DNA of 64,000 nucleotides from Chloroflexota bacterium (lineage in GTDB: Bacteria > Chloroflexota > JAHJIN01): the NCBI GenBank assembly GCA_018823415.1, contig JAHJIN010000194.1, positions 1-64,000 on the forward strand, given 5' to 3'. Each line of letters opens with the position of its first letter. The first letter of the stretch is position 1. Below, in pieces: positions 61,798 to 64,000 of this stretch. A program made the translations under genes and the position numbers. The notes beneath the pieces are model-generated. The model saw only the letters and a program-made list of their open reading frames with translations. It was not told where the DNA came from and did no database searches.

Positions 61798-64000
61798 TCA
61801 GCCGCCGCGCAGCCGGCGCAGCGCCAACCGCGTCAGCTTGTAGGTTTCCATCACGGCCAGGGGAATCACGCCCAGAGCCACCACCACGGCCCAGTCGTTC
61901 AGTGTCAGCGGCATGGTCTTGAATATGGGCTGGAAGAACGGCAAATAGACAATCGCCAGTTCGCTGATCACCACCAGTACAAACGCGCCAACGAGAGCCC
62001 GGTTGGTAAACAGCCCCAACTGGAATATCGAATAGTCGCGGCTGCGGCAGTTAAAGGCGTGCAGGTTTTGCGCCAGGATCGAGGCGGAAAAGGCCATCAC
62101 CCGCGCCCGGTCGGCGTCGCCGTTCCCCAGCACGTAATATTCCAGGGCAAAGGCCCCCAGTGTCACCCCGCCGATGAGGATCCCTTGCAGCGCCATCTGG
62201 ATGGCCATGGCCCGGTTGATGATGCCTTCTGACGACGGGCGCGGTTTGCGCTTCATCAGGTCCGGTTCGGGCGGCTCGACACCCAGGGCCAGAGCCGGCA
62301 GGCTGTCGGTCGCCAGGTTGATCCACAGGATTTGAATGGGCAGCAAGGGCAGGGGCAGGCCCAGCAGCGACGCGAAAAACATCGCCAGCACCTCGCCAAT
62401 GTTGCACGAGATGAGATAGTGGATAAAGCGGCGGATGTTGTCAAAGATGGCCCGGCCCTCTTCGATGGCCGCCACGATGGAGGCAAAGTTGTCGTCGGTG
62501 AGCACCATGTCCGAGGCTTCTTTGGTCACGTCGGTACCGGTGATGCCCATGGCAATGCCAATGTCGGCCTCTTTGACGGCCGGGGCGTCGTTCACGCCGT
62601 CGCCGGTCATCGCCACCACATAGCCCTGGTCGCGCCAGGCCCGCACGATGCGCAGCTTGTGCTCGGCCGACACGCGGGCATAGACGCGCACGTCCTCTAC
62701 CATGCTCTCCAGCTTGACCCGGCCGATCTCGTCCAGCTCGGCGCCGCTGATGGCCCGCTCGTGGCCCTTGAGGATACCCAGCTCCCGGGCGATGGCCTGG
62801 GCCGTGCCCAGGTGGTCGCCGGTGATCATCACCGGGGCAATGCCGGCTTGGTTGCATGTATACACGGCCTCTTTGACCTCGGGCCGGGGCGGGTCGATCA
62901 TGGCGAGCAAGGCCACAAAGACCATGTCCCGCTCGATCTCGTCGGGTTCCACGGCGTCTTCTTCTGGCGCTTCGGGCAATTGGCGATAGGCCACGGCCAG
63001 CACGCGCAGGGCCTGGGCCGCCAGGTCCTCGTTCACGGTCAGGATGCCGCGCCGCTCTTCGTCTTCCAGCAGGCGCATCTCGCGCCCATCGTACACGCGA
63101 CCGCAGCGCGCCAGCACCATCTCGGGCGCGCCTTTCATCAAGGCCACGGCGGGCGCGGGCCCATTTGATGGGTGCCCATTTTCGGCCGGCAGCCACACGT
63201 CGTCAGTGTCAGACGTGGTGGCGATGAGCGTCATGCGTTTGCGCTCGGCGTCAAAAGGTATCTCGGCGCGGAAAGGATAGGTGGCTTGCAGATCGGTGGC
63301 CCACAGGTCCAGCTTGCCGGCCACGGTAAGCAAGGCCGCCTCGGTGGGATCGCCCACGATGCTCCAGGCCGTACCATCGGCTGGCGGCGGCTTGAGGACG
63401 GCATTGTTGCAGCGCCCGGCGATGGTGCCGGCCAGTCGCAGCACCCGGTCAACCCGGGCCGAGGGTGTCTTGCCGGACCCTTCGTAGCGGAACTCGCCCT
63501 CGGGGGCATAGCCAGCGCCGGCCACGTTGATCATGCGATGGGAGATATAGACCTTGCGCACCGTCATCTCGTTCTGGGTGAGCGTACCGGTCTTGTCGGA
63601 GCAGATGACCTGCGCGCTGCCCAGCGTCTCCACCGAGGGGAGCTTGCGCACCAGGGCGTGGCGCTGCACCATGCGCCGCACACCCAGGGCCAGCGCAATG
63701 GTGACCACGGCCGGCAGGCCCTCGGGGATGGCAGCCACGGCCAGGGCCACGGCGGTGATAAACAATTCCACCACCACGTGCTGGTACTGACCCAGGTATC
63801 CGGGCAGCCCGGCGGTTTGCAACAGCGACAGCGACGTGTCGCGCCAGATGCCCACGGCAAACACCACGGCGCAGATGAGCAGGCAGGCATAGACCAGCCA
63901 CTTGCCCAGTTGGTCCAGCCGCTGCTGGAGCGGGGTCAGTCCTTCTTCTACGGACTGGACCAGACCGGCGATCTTGCCCAGCTCGGTATCCATGCCCGTT
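61798..64000 (-). CDS. Calcium-type P-type ATPase (cut by right window edge)
   Basis: About 733 residues are visible; the start lies beyond the right edge. The frame continues past the Met at 63993, where TGMDTELGKIAGL is an internal motif. IPEGLPAVVTIALALG is the metal-binding helix 4, CSDKTGTLTQNEMTV the phosphorylation site, MTGDGVNDAPAVKEADIG the hinge motif, and the C-terminal helices include NLHAFNCRS. This is the type IIA (Ca2+-exporting, SERCA/PMR1-like) group. Confidence 0.93.
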   Translation of the reverse strand, partial: TGMDTELGKIAGLVQSVEEGLTPLQQRLDQLGKWLVYACLLICAVVFAVGIWRDTSLSLLQTAGLPGYLGQYQHVVVELFITAVALAVAAIPEGLPAVVTIALALGVRRMVQRHALVRKLPSVETLGSAQVICSDKTGTLTQNEMTVRKVYISHRMINVAGAGYAPEGEFRYEGSGKTPSARVDRVLRLAGTIAGRCNNAVLKPPPADGTAWSIVGDPTEAALLTVAGKLDLWATDLQATYPFRAEIPFDAERKRMTLIATTSDTDDVWLPAENGHPSNGPAPAVALMKGAPEMVLARCGRVYDGREMRLLEDEERRGILTVNEDLAAQALRVLAVAYRQLPEAPEEDAVEPDEIERDMVFVALLAMIDPPRPEVKEAVYTCNQAGIAPVMITGDHLGTAQAIARELGILKGHERAISGAELDEIGRVKLESMVEDVRVYARVSAEHKLRIVRAWRDQGYVVAMTGDGVNDAPAVKEADIGIAMGITGTDVTKEASDMVLTDDNFASIVAAIEEGRAIFDNIRRFIHYLISCNIGEVLAMFFASLLGLPLPLLPIQILWINLATDSLPALALGVEPPEPDLMKRKPRPSSEGIINRAMAIQMALQGILIGGVTLGAFALEYYVLGNGDADRARVMAFSASILAQNLHAFNCRSRDYSIFQLGLFTNRALVGAFVLVVISELAIVYLPFFQPIFKTMPLTLNDWAVVVALGVIPLAVMETYKLTRLALRRLRGG

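Overview
The window looks like a chromosomal segment of a GC-rich, probably anaerobic Chloroflexota (Anaerolineae-like) bacterium. The clues are the many giant GT-C/YfhO-type membrane proteins, PTPS-related membrane proteins, repeated palindromic GGGGCG hairpins between genes, and a hydrogenase operon of the fermentative type. No rRNA, tRNA or CRISPR array was seen. The taxon is inferred from gene style, not from a marker search.

Left part (1-13.8 kb): the right end of an ISL3-type insertion sequence has cut the 5' end off a large PTPS-related membrane protein gene. An intact paralogue follows, then a secreted protein with a C-terminal membrane anchor, an exosortase-like integral membrane protein and a family 2 glycosyltransferase, mostly joined by 4-base stop/start overlaps. 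This resembles the Gram-positive exosortase G (XrtG) neighbourhood, with Ser in place of the usual catalytic Cys. A minus-strand group follows: GNAT acetyltransferase, aconitase X large domain, YfhO-type protein and GT39-like mannosyltransferase.

14-20.2 kb: gyrB and gyrA from a consensus promoter. gyrA carries a 521-residue intein with an HNH endonuclease and about six Trp-centred repeats, placed 11 residues before the catalytic Tyr. A strong terminator ends the unit.

20.2-33.9 kb (minus strand): a 15-gene operon for a cytoplasmic [NiFe] hydrogenase of the NAD(P)-linked type. It encodes the large and small catalytic subunits, maturation protease, NuoG-like, two NuoF-like (one fused to a GltD/NfnB-like flavoprotein), two NuoE-like and a HndB-like ferredoxin. 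Regulatory genes are interleaved: response regulator, stand-alone HATPase, CBS-HATPase, two DRTGG proteins and a PHP phosphoesterase. The order copies the accessory set of clostridial [FeFe] hydrogenase operons with the catalytic module exchanged. One sigma70-type promoter precedes the operon.

34-40.7 kb (plus): DUF92 membrane protein, TPR protein with a poly-Asp tail, ParA ATPase overlapping a four-helix membrane protein, then a 16S rRNA G1405-type methyltransferase coupled to a divergent tRNA-guanine transglycosylase.

40.7-44.8 kb (plus): a leaderless HTH-PocR regulator followed by DsrE-like, TusA, DsrM-like cytochrome b, DsrK/HdrD-like and a small protein: a sulfur/thiol redox module without DsrAB.

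45-64 kb: GT-C membrane protein, family 4 glycosyltransferase, a sugar ABC transporter (two permeases and a binding protein, no ATPase), then a minus-strand run (radical SAM protein, methyltransferase-Nudix fusion, GT39 protein, GNAT, toroid-fold protein, small membrane protein). A pentapeptide-repeat protein, a HIT protein and a P-type Ca2+-ATPase cut by the right edge close the window. A 93-96 bp structured repeat occurs twice (43146 and 61200).
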